Shown: positions 1-9,450, counted from the stretch's first letter. The stretch is 64,000 bases of DNA from Candidatus Chloroploca sp. Khr17 (GCF_004138165.1 NZ_RYFF01000029.1:16551-80550), one strand, 5' to 3'. Notes: a model not told the origin generated them from the sequence alone. Numbers and translations are program-made.

Positions 1-1
1 C

Positions 2-415
2 GTTCAGTATTTCGAGCGCGCCCGTTTCGAATACTTCCCCGAGCTACGGGGGAGCGCCTACGAAGTGCAACTGGCGCGGCTCGGCGACACAGCGCTGCAA
101 CGCCAGGGTCTCGACTGGCGCAGCCTGCCAAGCATCGAGAATCCCGACCCGGCGTGCCAATGGTTTCCCGAAACCGGCAAGCAACTCTGCCCCCCGTTCC
201 TTGAAGCGTGGCAACAGGCAGGCGGGCTTGATCTCGCGGGGCTGCCGCTAACCGACGCCTTCTTTGCCACCGCCGTGACCGGGGGAACTTACCGCGTCCA
301 ATACTTTGAGCGCGCCCGCATCGAACACCACCCGGCCAACGCAGGGACACCGTACGAGATGCAATTTGGCCTGTTGGGGCGAGAACAATTTATGCGGTAC
401 GATCGGATGCCGTAG
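2..415 (+). CDS. C-terminal part of a repeat-domain (YQYFERAR-type) protein, 5' truncated by window edge
   Basis: An open frame runs from the first bases to a TAG at 413-415 and gives about 137 residues. It contains two copies of a motif close to VQYFERARxExxP, one at the very start and one about 100 residues later, separated by a segment with FPETG and GGLDLAGLPLT. The same repeat architecture lies in the extracellular part of the L,D-transpeptidase at 5624-6838, so this is probably the end of a related secreted or cell-envelope protein. The N-terminus, any signal peptide and any catalytic domain lie outside the window. The function of the repeat is not known to me; a cell-wall role is inferred only from the similarity to the transpeptidase. 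Seen: the repeats and the stop. Inferred: envelope location. Confidence 0.75.
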   Translation, partial: VQYFERARFEYFPELRGSAYEVQLARLGDTALQRQGLDWRSLPSIENPDPACQWFPETGKQLCPPFLEAWQQAGGLDLAGLPLTDAFFATAVTGGTYRVQYFERARIEHHPANAGTPYEMQFGLLGREQFMRYDRMP

Positions 416-789
416 GGGCACGGCTTGCCCGTGCCCCATGGAAGAAGGGCACGGCGGCGCCGTGCCCCATGGAAGAAAGGGCACGGCAGCGCCGTGCCCC
501 CGACCGCCGTGCCCCCGCCGTGCAAGGAAGGGCACGGGCAAGCCGTGCCCCTACAGCCGCCGCGCCCCGCCGCGCCGTGCCCCGCCGCGCCGTGCCGCGC
601 CGTGCCCCGCCGTGCCCCGACCGCCGCGCCCCCCGTAGGGACACGGCGCTGCCGTGCCCCGACCGCCGTGCCCCCGACCGCCGTGCCCCGCGCCGTGCAA
701 GCCCGTGCCCCATGGAAGAAAGGGCACGGCGCTGCCGTGCCCCGACAGATGCCGTGCCCATGGAAGAAGGGCACGGGCAAGCCGTGCCC
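416..789. repeat. GC-rich palindromic repeat block
   Basis: No gene is supported here. The stretch is built from many short copies of gggcacgg and ccgtgcccc arms, often forming GGGCACGGCNNGCCGTGCCC-like hairpins, joined by tracts such as catggaagaaa and ccgaccgccgtgcccc. Six-frame reading gives low-complexity Arg/Pro/Ala ORFs on both strands that I treat as artefacts. The copy at about 769-790 abuts the stop codon of the minus-strand histidine kinase and may act as its terminator. Confidence 0.8.
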
Positions 790-3700
790 CTACAGCGAAA
801 CGCGAATCTCTTCCAAGACGGGGATTGTCAGGGTATGCAATTGCTCGATCCTGGCGAGGTGCCCCTGAATATCGTTGATCGCGTCGGCGCGGGCCTCTTC
901 TTCCAGGATGCGCGATGCTTCCGCCAGGGGTTCGGCACCAACCAGTTTGCTGGTTGATTTCAATGTATGGGCCGCCCGGCGAATGCGGGCCAGATCGTCA
1001 TCTACAATCGCCTGGCGCAATTGCGCGATCAGGCTGCTCGCTTCCGAGAGGAAGAGCGTGATGAACTGGACGATCATTGCAGTATCACTGCCCCCCTGAA
1101 TAGTGCCGAGCAGCTCGAGCGTTGCGCGGTTGATATAGACCGAAGCCGATGGCATAACAGGCACTGGCACGGCCACCGACTCGGCAACTGGCTCATACGA
1201 GGAGCCCGCCAGGGACGCATACGAGGAGTCGTCTAGTGACGCATACGAGGAGTCACCCAGTGACGCATACGAGGAGTCACTGTCAGGATCAGGCAAGAGT
1301 TGCCAATCGCTCTCTGGTTCCGCAACGGGGCCAGGGCCAGACTGAGTTGCGGGGGTATGCAACGCTTCGTGCCGCATCAGGGCGGCGTCGAGCGCTTCGA
1401 TCCGTACTGGCTTGCTAATGTAGTCGTCCATGCCAACCGAGAGGCAAAGCTCGCGGTCGCCGCTCATCGCATTCGCGGTCATGGCAATGATATACGGGCG
1501 CTGCGAAGGTTCCATCCGGCTGACAATGCGTTTTGTTGTCTCGATCCCGTCGAGCTCGGGCATTTGCAGATCCATCAAGACGACATCATAGGGCTGGCGC
1601 GCTAACGCATCGAGGGCCTCGAGGCCATTGGCCGCCAGATCGGCATGGTAGCCGAGGCGGTCAAGCATGCGCACAGCCACCAGTTGGTTGACGGCATTAT
1701 CTTCGACCAAGAGCAACCGGACACGGGCACGTACCTGCTGCCTGGGAATTTCAAGCGCATCAAGCTCGTGCGTCTGCTCTTGGGGTGACACCAGACCCAG
1801 GGCTTCAAGCAAGGTACGATGCAGGGCGGCCCGTTTGATGGGGCGACGCAAGAAGAGATATGCATGCTGTGTTGGCAAGGCCTGCGAGCCAGGGGCAACC
1901 ATCAGGATTAAAGCTGTCTTGGTTGCTTCCAGATGGTGGCAGAGCTTTTGGAGCACCCTGGTACGCTCGGGTTCTTCACAGATAGTCCCAATCAGGGCGA
2001 CATCAACGGGATGTCCCTCGACCAGCCAGGTGTGGACTTCTGACACGGAAGCGAGTGAGTGCGCGACCACACCCCAATGCTCGCAATGGTACATCAGCAT
2101 CTGACGTGCCGCCGGATTGCGTTCAACAATCAGCGCCTCACGCCCAAAGAGACTCGGCCCATCCTGGTCAAGCCCAGCCTGACGCGCATCAAGCACAAGG
2201 GGGAGCGTAAGGGTAAACCAGAAGGTACTGCCGACCCCAACCTCGCTCGACACACCAATCTGGCCGTGCATCAATTCACAGAGCCGTTTGGAGATCGCGA
2301 GGCCGAGGCCCGTGCCGCCATAGCGCCGGGTCGTACTGGCATCGGCCTGGATGAACGCCTGGAAAAGCCGGTCGATCGTCTCGGGAGGAATGCCGATGCC
2401 GGTATCCTGGATCTCAAACGTCAACTGCATCTCGGTTGGCGTCGGTTGAGACCAGTCACCTGACCAATCAATGGTATTCGGCAGATGCTCGGCAGCGCGC
2501 ACCGTCAGGGTGACCCACCCTTGCGCCGTAAATTTGACCGCATTGCCAAGCAGATTCAAAAGGATCTGGCGAATCCGGGCAATATCACCCGACAGCATCC
2601 GTGGCACACCTGGTTGGATCAGGCAGGTAAGATCCAGTTTCTTGGTCGCAGCGGTGGCCGCAACCATATCGAGCACCGTTTCGACACACTCTTCGAGATC
2701 AAACGGCATCTGTTCGAGTTCAAGCTTGCCCGACTCAATCTTGGAAAAGTCAAGGATATCGTTGATCAAACTGAGCAACGTCTCGCCGCCATTGCGGATC
2801 GTCGTAACGTACTCACGCTGCGCCTCGTTGAGCGGGGTCGAAGCGAGCATGCCAGCCATCCCGATCACCGCATTCAGCGGCGTCCGGATCTCGTGGCTCA
2901 TATTGGTGAGGAACTCGCTGCGGGCCTGAGCCGCAGCCTCGGCGGCCTCTTTGAGTTGCAGGTTGGTCAGGGCCTGGCCCACAGCGGTGGCGACGCGCTC
3001 GGCCAGCGCAATTTCATCGGCGTTGAAGACCCGCGTCTGGGGCGAAGAGAGTCCGATCGTGCCAATGACCGTATCGTTAATCAAGACCGGCACGATCAGC
3101 AACGAAACCTTGCGGCGTATTTTTGCGCCATTTGCATTAGGTTCACGTTGGGAACTAAGATAGATGTCGGCAATTGCAACCGTCTCGCGGCGAGCGATCA
3201 GATCCTGCGTCAAGAGATTGCCACGAATCGGAATCACCGAACCAATCACCGAAGGCCCGGTCTCATCACGATACTCGGCCACCACCGTCTGCGCTGTCCG
3301 GTCTTCATTCAACAGGGCACAGAGCGCCTGGGGGACATCGAAGGCATTGGCGAGATCGACACAGATGCGTTGGAGCGCCTGCCGCATATCGGGGGCCGTC
3401 GCGATTACACTCATCATCCGGTTGAGCAACAAGGTTTCGCGTACGACACGCTGCTGATCGCCGCGGAAGCGGGTGCGCTCAATCGCCTTGCCCACATCGT
3501 CGCAGAGCGTATTCAGAAAGCGGAGATCGCCGTCGGTCAAGGTATCAGCCTCGTGGCGCACCACCGCAAGGACACCAACGAGCCGATCAATGCCCTTGAT
3601 CGGCAGCACGGCCAACGAGAGTGGATCAGGGGAAGGTGCCGCACGCCATTGACAGGCATCAGGAATCAGCAACGGCTCGCCAGTGCGCACCACCGCACCA

Positions 3701-4035
3701 ATCGGACTCTCGGCGAGGCTATCGTCCCAGCAACTCACATCGGCACCGAGACGATGTTTGACGGCAAGGGTCTGAGCCTGATGCATATAGAGTGCCACCC
3801 CATCAAAACCTCCGACCTCAAAGACCGTGGTCGCAAAGGTCTGAAGGATCCCATCAAGGCCATCAGCGGCACCGATGCGCGTACGTGCACGAGTGAGACG
3901 ATTCTGATCCTCTTTGTTCCGCCTGACCCGTGCGTCTAGTTCTTCATAGCGCTGTTCCAGCACCTCAAGCTTACGATAAAGGCGATGAACACGCCCACGG
4001 GGAACACGGAAGATACCATGGGAAGACTCTGACAT
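790..4035 (-). CDS. hybrid sensor histidine kinase (GAF-GAF-HisKA-HATPase-REC-HPt)
   Basis: Cytoplasmic multi-domain phosphorelay kinase of about 1081 residues. Two GAF-like sensor domains fill roughly residues 40-370. A HisKA box follows with [11 protein letters not shown] and the phospho-accepting His near 380, then an HATPase with NAVKFT, DTGIGI and [14 protein letters not shown] degenerate receiver-like segment spans about 630-760. A true receiver has [11 protein letters not shown] and phospho-Asp in [12 protein letters not shown] near 820. A linker carries four SSY(A/E)-type repeats, and a C-terminal HPt domain has AAHTLKS with its His near 1022. No membrane segment is visible. ATG 4035 is chosen over an in-frame GTG 18 bases upstream because GGAG sits 7 nt before it. 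It lies about 27 nt downstream of the REC-CpaE gene, so the two are probably an operon and partners. Confidence 0.93.
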   Translation of the reverse strand: MSESSHGIFRVPRGRVHRLYRKLEVLEQRYEELDARVRRNKEDQNRLTRARTRIGAADGLDGILQTFATTVFEVGGFDGVALYMHQAQTLAVKHRLGADVSCWDDSLAESPIGAVVRTGEPLLIPDACQWRAAPSPDPLSLAVLPIKGIDRLVGVLAVVRHEADTLTDGDLRFLNTLCDDVGKAIERTRFRGDQQRVVRETLLLNRMMSVIATAPDMRQALQRICVDLANAFDVPQALCALLNEDRTAQTVVAEYRDETGPSVIGSVIPIRGNLLTQDLIARRETVAIADIYLSSQREPNANGAKIRRKVSLLIVPVLINDTVIGTIGLSSPQTRVFNADEIALAERVATAVGQALTNLQLKEAAEAAAQARSEFLTNMSHEIRTPLNAVIGMAGMLASTPLNEAQREYVTTIRNGGETLLSLINDILDFSKIESGKLELEQMPFDLEECVETVLDMVAATAATKKLDLTCLIQPGVPRMLSGDIARIRQILLNLLGNAVKFTAQGWVTLTVRAAEHLPNTIDWSGDWSQPTPTEMQLTFEIQDTGIGIPPETIDRLFQAFIQADASTTRRYGGTGLGLAISKRLCELMHGQIGVSSEVGVGSTFWFTLTLPLVLDARQAGLDQDGPSLFGREALIVERNPAARQMLMYHCEHWGVVAHSLASVSEVHTWLVEGHPVDVALIGTICEEPERTRVLQKLCHHLEATKTALILMVAPGSQALPTQHAYLFLRRPIKRAALHRTLLEALGLVSPQEQTHELDALEIPRQQVRARVRLLLVEDNAVNQLVAVRMLDRLGYHADLAANGLEALDALARQPYDVVLMDLQMPELDGIETTKRIVSRMEPSQRPYIIAMTANAMSGDRELCLSVGMDDYISKPVRIEALDAALMRHEALHTPATQSGPGPVAEPESDWQLLPDPDSDSSYASLGDSSYASLDDSSYASLAGSSYEPVAESVAVPVPVMPSASVYINRATLELLGTIQGGSDTAMIVQFITLFLSEASSLIAQLRQAIVDDDLARIRRAAHTLKSTSKLVGAEPLAEASRILEEEARADAINDIQGHLARIEQLHTLTIPVLEEIRVSL
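1198..1282. repeat. short in-gene tandem repeat (tcgtc/tcacc-agtgacgcatacgaggag)
   Basis: Near-identical 24-nt units containing gacgcatacgaggagtc recur about four times inside the histidine-kinase gene and encode the SSYASL repeats in the linker between receiver and HPt domains. The copy number could vary by replication slippage without breaking the frame. Confidence 0.75.
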
Positions 4036-4062
4036 AAGACGGCTCCGTAGCACAGCCAGACC

Positions 4063-5280
4063 TCAGGCTTTTGCCCCCTGCCGCTGAAGTTGGCGCTGAT
4101 GAACACGTTTATGGGCGGGCGAACCAGTCGCCGCCGGGCGATGACGGTCAGCTTCGGTACTCAAATGAAAAGCCCAGTCTTCGAGCAGAATACCGAGCGG
4201 CTTGGTCGGCATTTCCAGAACCGGAGGTGCACCGCGGTTGAGGGCACTCACAAAGAGATCGTGGGCAAAGGGGATGGCCGTATCAAGGCTACGACCGAGT
4301 GCCTTTTCGATATCTTTGCGTGGCAAACCACCGCGCTCAAAGGTCACATTGATCAGCAATTTAATCTTTTCGGGATCATAGCCCAACTGGGCAAAGACAT
4401 CCATCGCACAGGTTGCGGCCACAACCGAACCAATTTCGGGGGCAATGAGCAGAATAATCTCATCCGCCGCATCAAGCGCCGCAAGCGAAGGTTCACTAAA
4501 ACTATGGGGCATATCGAGCACGACATAGTTGTAACAAGAGCGCAGCACCTTCAGCACCCGCGAGACAAGTTCGCCATTAATCGGCTCATTATCTTCGGGA
4601 CGCGGGGCCGAAGGCAAGACCCGCAGACCACACGCATGGCTCAGCATCATATGATCGAGCGTATCGGCGTCAATTTCTTCACTATTCTTCGTAGCAAGAT
4701 CGCCCCAACTATACCGCAACGGCAGGTTCAACATCAAGCCACTATGCCCACCCGTAAAGACCATATCAACGAGGGCCACGCCCCCATTCCAGAGTTGCGC
4801 CAGGCCAGCCGAGAGATTCACGGCTAGCGTCGAGACCCCCACGCCACCGCGGAGAGAAAAGAACGCGATCACCTTGCCACTGGACTGCTCTTGCGGTTGA
4901 ATGCTGATCACCGAGCGGCGCAGAAGCGCCCGCGCCCGCGCAAGCAACTCCTCGGTCTCAAACGGCTTGCCCATATAATCATCGGCACCCGCCTCAAGAC
5001 CCTGGATCTTCTCGTGCAACGACGTATTTGCCGTCAACATCATCACCGGAAGCGTCGCGAGGGCAGACGAGCGGCGGATACGCCGACAGACTTCGTAGCC
5101 ATCCATCCCTGGCATTTCAACATCGAGAATGATCAAATCAGGGCGGATTGACTCAGCCAGACGCAGACCCTCACGGCCATCCGGGGCCAGAATGACCTCA
5201 AAACCACCCGACACCAGAGCCAACTCAATGGTCTTGAGGTTCATCATACTATCATCAACCACCAGGATGCGCTGTGCCAT
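4063..5280 (-). CDS. response regulator receiver fused to CpaE/TadZ-type MinD-like ATPase
   Basis: 405 residues. Residues 1-125 are a CheY-like receiver (ILVVDDS, phospho-Asp in LIILDVEMPGMDG, Lys in DDYMGKPFE). Residues about 140-370 are a MinD/ParA-like domain with a deviant Walker A, FSLRGGVGVSTLAVNLS, in which the usual GK[ST] lysine is a Val. It also has VVLDMPHSF and LLINVTFERGG. CpaE/TadZ proteins position type IV pilus (Tad) machineries and often have such an atypical P-loop. No pilus genes are in the window, so a pilus role is not shown. The neighbouring downstream kinase is the obvious candidate phosphodonor. ATG 5280 opens the domain directly with MAQRILVVDDS. Confidence 0.9.
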   Translation of the reverse strand: MAQRILVVDDSMMNLKTIELALVSGGFEVILAPDGREGLRLAESIRPDLIILDVEMPGMDGYEVCRRIRRSSALATLPVMMLTANTSLHEKIQGLEAGADDYMGKPFETEELLARARALLRRSVISIQPQEQSSGKVIAFFSLRGGVGVSTLAVNLSAGLAQLWNGGVALVDMVFTGGHSGLMLNLPLRYSWGDLATKNSEEIDADTLDHMMLSHACGLRVLPSAPRPEDNEPINGELVSRVLKVLRSCYNYVVLDMPHSFSEPSLAALDAADEIILLIAPEIGSVVAATCAMDVFAQLGYDPEKIKLLINVTFERGGLPRKDIEKALGRSLDTAIPFAHDLFVSALNRGAPPVLEMPTKPLGILLEDWAFHLSTEADRHRPAATGSPAHKRVHQRQLQRQGAKA

Positions 5281-5353
5281 GCTCCACTCTCCAGATCTTT
5301 GTGTATCCTAGCTATACTGTAGCATATCGCTATTACCACACTGTGATCTACTC

Positions 5354-5413
5354 AGTAGTGTGTAACGTACTGGCGTCGGCGGCGCGACCGGGAAACTTAA
5401 GTTACAGACTACT
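5354..5413. repeat. minimal copy of the dispersed AGTAGT/ACTACT inverted-repeat element
   Basis: Begins agtagtgtgtaacgtac and ends aagttacagactact, which are imperfect inverted repeats of each other, with a core of only about 25 bases (ggcgtcggcggcgcgaccg). It is the shortest copy of the element seen several times in the CIS locus. Confidence 0.65.
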
Positions 5414-5436
5414 AAGGAAACTTTCTTTCGCTCGCC

Positions 5437-5461
5437 AAAACGCCCGCGACGCGGGCGTTTT
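5437..5461. terminator. strong GC hairpin with flanking A/T tracts
   Basis: aaaacgcccgc / gcgggcgtttt form an 11-bp perfect stem with a 3-nt loop (gac). The T tract can serve either strand. It lies between divergent genes (4063-5280 minus and 5624-6838 plus), where a terminator is not expected. It may therefore insulate read-through from the two promoters or act as a leader structure. The rest of 5281-5623 holds the repeat at 5354-5413 and the ribosome binding site of the next gene. Confidence 0.6.
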
Positions 5462-5623
5462 GTCAAGCGATGCAAGCGCAGCCTTGCCCAAGCGCGGGCC
5501 GCAGGGCCAACCACGCGCCGCCGGCAAAACCCTTGACAACTATCGGCCAGCGGCTATAATCGAAGGAGCAGGACACCCCCGCCACACACCTGACGTATGT
5601 CTTCCCCTCGCAGGAGTCACCCT

Positions 5624-6838
5624 ATGTTGCCACGGCTTACCCGATCGTTTCTTGTTGTCTGTTTGCTCAGCATATGTGCCGGTGTCGCCGTCGGGATGTT
5701 TGCCCTTCCCACGGCAGGACGCGCCCAGGAAGATGTGCTCTATTTTGCGACTACGGGGCACCGCTTGAGCAATGCGTATGGGTTTCTGAACCACTGGCGC
5801 AGCAGCAATGGTTCACAGACCCTGGGCTCGCCGCTGACCGAGCCCTTCGAGCAGCAAGGGTTGATGGTGCAATACTTCGAGTATGGACGGCTCGAGCAGC
5901 ATCCTGCGTATGAGGGGGCCATCCTGCGCGGTCGGCTTGGGGCCGAGTATGCCGAAGCCTTGTGGAAAGAGTTTGCGCCGCCTGACCCGGTCGTGCTTGG
6001 ACTTCCCGAGGCTCGTCTGTTTCCCGCGACTGGGTATGCCGTTGGCGAGCCCTTTTTGGCTTTCTGGGAGACAATGGGCGGGCTAGATGTTTTTGGGTTG
6101 CCGATCAGCAATCCGGCCTGGGAATATATTGGCACGCAGATGGCGCTGGTGCAGTACTTTGAACGAGCACGCCTCGAAGCTTATCCCGGCGCCAGTGAAG
6201 CAGGAACGTTGATCCAGATCGGGAGCCTTGGGCGCGACCTGGCGCTCTTGCGTGGCCTTCCGACGGCGGCGGTCGATCCGGCGGGGGCAAGCGTGGTTGA
6301 TCACTACGGTCAGCCTCTGCCGATCCCAACCCCGCCGCCACCGACAGCGGTTCCACCGACGGCCATCCCACCGACGGCCGTACCCGCAGCCCCGGCCCCA
6401 GCCCCCGCAAGCGCCCCGGCTCCTACGGCAATCCCGGCCCCCGCTGCGCCGGTGGCAGCGCCGCGTGGCGGCAAAGCCATCATTGTTGACCTGAGTGACC
6501 AGTGGCTCTATGCCTACGAAGGCGACCGGATGGTCTTTGATGCCCCGGTCTCCACCGGACGCGACGGCTTCAACACACCAGTTGGACGCTATGCGATCTA
6601 CGCGAAAGTCCGGTCACAAACAATGTCTGGCTGCATTGCCGGCGAATGCTGGAACGTCCCGAATGTCCCCCACGCTATGTACATCGTCGGCGGCGTCGCG
6701 CTGCACGGCACCTACTGGCACAACCAGTTTGGCACCGGCGTACGGCGGAGTCACGGCTGCATCAACCTGCCCCTCAACGCAGCCGCCTGGGTCTACGAAT
6801 GGGCCCCCACCGGCACCCCCGTCACCGTGCGTTGGTGA
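5624..6838 (+). CDS. exported L,D-transpeptidase (YkuD) with N-terminal YQYFERAR-type repeats
   Basis: 404 residues. An N-terminal signal peptide (positive start, hydrophobic stretch to about residue 30, GRAQED cleavage region) directs export. Residues about 40-220 hold two repeats with QYFEYGRLEQHP and QYFERARLEAYP. A Pro/Ala linker (PTPPPPTAVPPTAIPPTAVP and similar) spans about 230-285. The C-terminal YkuD domain has the catalytic HGTYWH and SHGCINLP motifs, with the Cys nucleophile in SHGC. YkuD enzymes make 3-3 peptidoglycan cross-links or attach proteins to the wall. The ATG at 5624 is preceded by AGGAG with 7-nt spacing, better than the in-frame ATG nine codons upstream. Immediately after the stop lies a 30-bp hairpin. 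Confidence 0.93.
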   Translation: MLPRLTRSFLVVCLLSICAGVAVGMFALPTAGRAQEDVLYFATTGHRLSNAYGFLNHWRSSNGSQTLGSPLTEPFEQQGLMVQYFEYGRLEQHPAYEGAILRGRLGAEYAEALWKEFAPPDPVVLGLPEARLFPATGYAVGEPFLAFWETMGGLDVFGLPISNPAWEYIGTQMALVQYFERARLEAYPGASEAGTLIQIGSLGRDLALLRGLPTAAVDPAGASVVDHYGQPLPIPTPPPPTAVPPTAIPPTAVPAAPAPAPASAPAPTAIPAPAAPVAAPRGGKAIIVDLSDQWLYAYEGDRMVFDAPVSTGRDGFNTPVGRYAIYAKVRSQTMSGCIAGECWNVPNVPHAMYIVGGVALHGTYWHNQFGTGVRRSHGCINLPLNAAAWVYEWAPTGTPVTVRW

Positions 6839-6841
6839 GCA

Positions 6842-6904
6842 ATCTCGCACAGAGTGGCGAAAACGGCAAGCTTCGCTTGCCGTTTTCGCCACTCTGTGCG
6901 AGAT
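6842..6904. terminator. 30-bp perfect hairpin between YkuD and R2lox genes
   Basis: Left arm 6842-6871 and right arm 6875-6904 are exact reverse complements with a 3-nt loop (ttc). It starts 4 nt after the transpeptidase stop and ends only 6 nt before the GGAG ribosome binding site of the oxidase gene. Its stem lacks a following T run, so it may be a processing or retroregulation hairpin and not a simple terminator. Confidence 0.75.
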
Positions 6905-6920
6905 GCTAAAGGAGCATCCT

Positions 6921-7820
6921 ATGAACCATCAAAACTTTGTCACTACCACCCGTGGCCTGCGCCGTGACAGCCCACCGATGCGGCTCTTTGAAAAAGCGAA
7001 ACGGCTGGGCATCTGGAACCCGAGTACACTTGATCTGACCCGCGATGCCGCTGATTGGCAAACCTTGAGCGCCCCCGAGCAAGATCTCTTGCTACGTCTG
7101 ACGGCGCTCTTCCAAGCGGGCGAAGAGGCGGTAACGCTCGACCTCTTGCCGCTGATCCAGATCATCGCCCGTGAAGGCCGGGTCGAAGAAGAACTCTTTT
7201 TGACCACATTTCTCTTTGAAGAAGCGAAACATACCGACTTCTTTGCCCGTTTTCTCGATGAGGTTGCGCAGAGTGACCACGATCTGAGCCGCTATCACTC
7301 ACCGAGTTACCGCGCCCTGGTCTACGAAGCCTTGCCTACGGCGATGGGACGCTTGATTGACGATCCCTCACCCTTTGCACAAGCCGACGCGTCGCTGACC
7401 TACAACATGATTGTCGAAGGCGTGCTGGCCGAAACAGGGTACCACGCCTACTTCACGATGCTCGAAGCCAACGACCTGATGCCAGGCACCCGCCAGGGCA
7501 TCTATCTGCTCAAGCAAGACGAAGCGCGCCACATCGCCTACGGGGTCTACCTGCTCTCACGGCTGATTGCGGCCAACAACGACATCTGGCCCTACATCGA
7601 AACGCGGATGAACGACCTCGTGATGTACGCCATGGGCGTCATTGACGAAATCTTTGCGAGCTACGACACGATGCCCTTTGGCCTAGAACTGGAAACCTTC
7701 AGCACCTACGCGCTGGGCCAATTCCAGAAACGCCTCGCTCGGGTCGAAGCAGCCTGCGGCAAAAGCCTCGCCGAGATCGAACAGATCGCCGACCGCTACA
7801 TCGCCGACGATGATGGGTAA
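6921..7820 (+). CDS. R2-like ligand-binding oxidase (R2lox, ribonucleotide reductase R2-related)
   Basis: 299 residues, ferritin-like di-metal carboxylate fold, cytoplasmic. The metal ligands expected for R2lox are present: Glu69 (GEEAVTLDLL), Glu101 and His104 (EEAKHTDFF), Glu166 (YNMIVEG), Glu201 and His204 (DEARHIAYG). Val71 and Tyr161 match the pair that forms the Val-Tyr ether cross-link in characterised R2lox proteins with Mn/Fe cofactors. The physiological substrate of the family is unknown; a bound fatty-acid ligand is known from structures. ATG 6921 has GGAG 6 nt upstream. The gene is co-directional with the transpeptidase but separated from it by a 30-bp hairpin, so a shared function is not implied. 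Confidence 0.9.
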   Translation: MNHQNFVTTTRGLRRDSPPMRLFEKAKRLGIWNPSTLDLTRDAADWQTLSAPEQDLLLRLTALFQAGEEAVTLDLLPLIQIIAREGRVEEELFLTTFLFEEAKHTDFFARFLDEVAQSDHDLSRYHSPSYRALVYEALPTAMGRLIDDPSPFAQADASLTYNMIVEGVLAETGYHAYFTMLEANDLMPGTRQGIYLLKQDEARHIAYGVYLLSRLIAANNDIWPYIETRMNDLVMYAMGVIDEIFASYDTMPFGLELETFSTYALGQFQKRLARVEAACGKSLAEIEQIADRYIADDDG

Positions 7821-7910
7821 GTGGGGGCCTGCGGCCCCCACGTAAAAGGGTATGCTGGCGAACGATACCAGCAAAGCTGGTATCGTTCGCCAGCATACCC
7901 CTGGTTTTTT
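7821..7910. terminator. double hairpin terminator between convergent genes
   Basis: Directly after the oxidase stop are two perfect stems: 7821-7841 (9 bp, loop tgc) and 7848-7900 (25-bp arms, loop aaa). The second is followed by ctggttttttag, a T run for plus-strand transcription. The response regulator on the other strand ends 13 nt further on, so this is a plausible bidirectional terminator. Confidence 0.8.
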
Positions 7911-7922
7911 AGGGCGACAGCC

Positions 7923-8627
7923 CTAAATAAAACGATACCCCACCCCCCATTCGGTCTGCAAGCGTTCGGCGAGGTCAGGGTCAAGCGTGGCGAGGCGGGT
8001 ACGGAGGCGTCGGATATGCACATCAACGGTGCGCGTATCAAAAAAAGCGCCCTGCCCCCAGACCTGGCGCAAGAGAGCCTCGCGGGTAAAGACCTGGCCG
8101 GGATGCCGAAAGAGCAGTTCAAACAGAGCAAACTCGCGGGGGCGCAAGACAAGGTGCTGGTCGTGCAGGGCAATGCTACGCCGCACCGGATCGAGGCTGA
8201 GATCAGTGTGTGCGGCGGGTGCAGTGGGTTGCTCGGCGACCTGGGCACGCAGCGCGGCGACCGCTGCCATCCGCCGAAAGAGCACGCGCACACGGGCGAC
8301 CAATTCACGCAGCGAAAAGGGCTTGACCATATAGTCATCAGCCCCGAGTTCGAGGCCAACGACTCGGTCGATCTCGTCGCCACGCGCCGTCAGAATAATC
8401 ACGGGCGCATCAATGAGGCGGGTACGCAACTGGCGCAACAACTCGAACCCATCTATACCGGGCAAGCCTACATCGATCACAAAAAGCTCGGGCGTCACCG
8501 TGTCGAGCAGATGCAACGCCACTTCGCCGGAAGCCGCCGTCGTCACCGCAAAACCCTCGGCTTCGAAGCGCTCACGGATCGCGGTGACAAGCGCGGCTTC
8601 ATCTTCCACCAGCATAATCTGTTGCAT
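7923..8627 (-). CDS. OmpR/PhoB-family response regulator
   Basis: About 234 residues. An N-terminal receiver has LVEDE, phospho-Asp in LFVIDVGLPGIDG, and the conserved Lys in DDYMVKPFS. The C-terminal winged helix has LRPREFALFELL, VFTREALLRQVWG and RTVDVHIRRLRTRL, ending GVGYRFI. It is a DNA-binding regulator of unknown regulon. No cognate kinase gene is adjacent. The start is uncertain: the frame stays open to a TTG at 8648, but the first ATG (8627) gives MQQIMLVEDE. A third possibility is the ATG four codons later. No strong ribosome binding site decides between them. Confidence 0.9.
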   Translation of the reverse strand: MQQIMLVEDEAALVTAIRERFEAEGFAVTTAASGEVALHLLDTVTPELFVIDVGLPGIDGFELLRQLRTRLIDAPVIILTARGDEIDRVVGLELGADDYMVKPFSLRELVARVRVLFRRMAAVAALRAQVAEQPTAPAAHTDLSLDPVRRSIALHDQHLVLRPREFALFELLFRHPGQVFTREALLRQVWGQGAFFDTRTVDVHIRRLRTRLATLDPDLAERLQTEWGVGYRFI

Positions 8628-8825
8628 AAGAGAATCAATGTTTGCCAAGCTCGCCGTGCTGCCAGCGGATATTGTCGCGCAGCAACGCAGCCCTCTAAGG
8701 ATTCAGTATACCACTAGTACAGCGTTCCAGAAGTCCGCAGTGAGTTGCTGGCAGGGCTGGTGCAAAGTCCACCTGACGGGAGCGCCGTCGGGATGATGGT
8801 GTTCCAGTAAATGATCCGCTAGACC

Positions 8826-8855
8826 AGACCTCACAGGTCGGCGAGACCTGTGAGG
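8826..8855. repeat. short hairpin repeat gacctcacaggtc
   Basis: gacctcacaggtc and gacctgtgaggtc flank a short loop. The downstream sequence tgaggtcgcgccggtgtcgcacata recurs with changes near 20490 (tgaggtctcgcccgtgtcgcgcata), so it is a dispersed repeat. The rest of 8628-8900 holds no gene that I can support. Confidence 0.6.
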
Positions 8856-8900
8856 TCGCGCCGGTGTCGCACATACCGGATTATTTCCTGGAAGACCATG

Positions 8901-8997
8901 AGTAGTGTGTCAACTAAGTTTCTGGGGTCGTTCGCCGACCACGAATGGGGCCACGAAGAAACGAATACCGCAACGCCCATATTCGTGGTCAGCTTCA
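8901..8997. repeat. partial copy of the dispersed AGTAGT inverted-repeat element
   Basis: Starts agtagtgtgtcaactaagtttctgg, then ggtcgttcgccgaccacgaat, and contains the inverted attcgtggtc. The right terminal repeat (ttacagactact) is missing, so the copy is truncated about 20 bp before methylglyoxal synthase. Confidence 0.65.
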
Positions 8998-9016
8998 TCA
9001 GTCGGCAGAGAGGCAT

Positions 9017-9433
9017 TTATGACTGGGATAGATCGAGGAGGCTTAACGGTTTGCCCATAACCGGCAGCAGATCGCCGACGGTGATGAGGCAATCGGCGGT
9101 TGCGACGTTGGTTGCCAGGGGCACGTTATGGACGTTGCAGAGCCGCATGAGCATCTGGATATCGGGATCGTGCGGGTGTTTGTCGAGCGGATCGACAAGA
9201 AAGATCACCGCATCGATTTCGCCGGTGACGACGAGGGCACCAATCTGAGCATCGCCGCCATACGGCCCGCTCGCCATACAGCGTACTGGCAGGCCCACCT
9301 TTTCACTGAGCAGCTTGCCAGTGCTAGCGGTGGCGACTAAGTTATAGGTTTTCAAGCGTTCGCGGTTGTAGGTTGCAAAGGCAACCATATCGGCCTTTTT
9401 GCCATCGTGGGCAATTAACGCAATAGTTGGCAT
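9017..9433 (-). CDS. mgsA: methylglyoxal synthase
   Basis: 138 residues, close to the usual family length. Cytoplasmic lyase converting dihydroxyacetone phosphate to methylglyoxal and phosphate, a bypass of lower glycolysis. Family landmarks are present: IALIAHDGKK at the start, TASTGKLL for phosphate binding, SGPYGGDAQIG with the catalytic Asp, and DPLDKHPHDPDI, followed by NVPLATNVATAD. The frame is open further upstream, but ATG 9433 is chosen because GGAGG lies 6-10 nt before it and the family begins at MPTIALIAHD. It follows the YccF gene on the same strand but a terminator-like hairpin lies between. Confidence 0.95.
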   Translation of the reverse strand: MPTIALIAHDGKKADMVAFATYNRERLKTYNLVATASTGKLLSEKVGLPVRCMASGPYGGDAQIGALVVTGEIDAVIFLVDPLDKHPHDPDIQMLMRLCNVHNVPLATNVATADCLITVGDLLPVMGKPLSLLDLSQS

Positions 9434-9450
9434 AATGGATCCTCCAGATA

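Noticed and set aside
289..957. Arg/Pro/Ala-rich ORFs on both strands
   Set aside because: They arise from the GC-rich inverted repeats and have no domain or start signal.
2485..3939. 484-codon open frame on the plus strand
   Set aside because: It is antisense to the histidine kinase gene, whose protein shows clear domains; no homology visible in the antisense frame.
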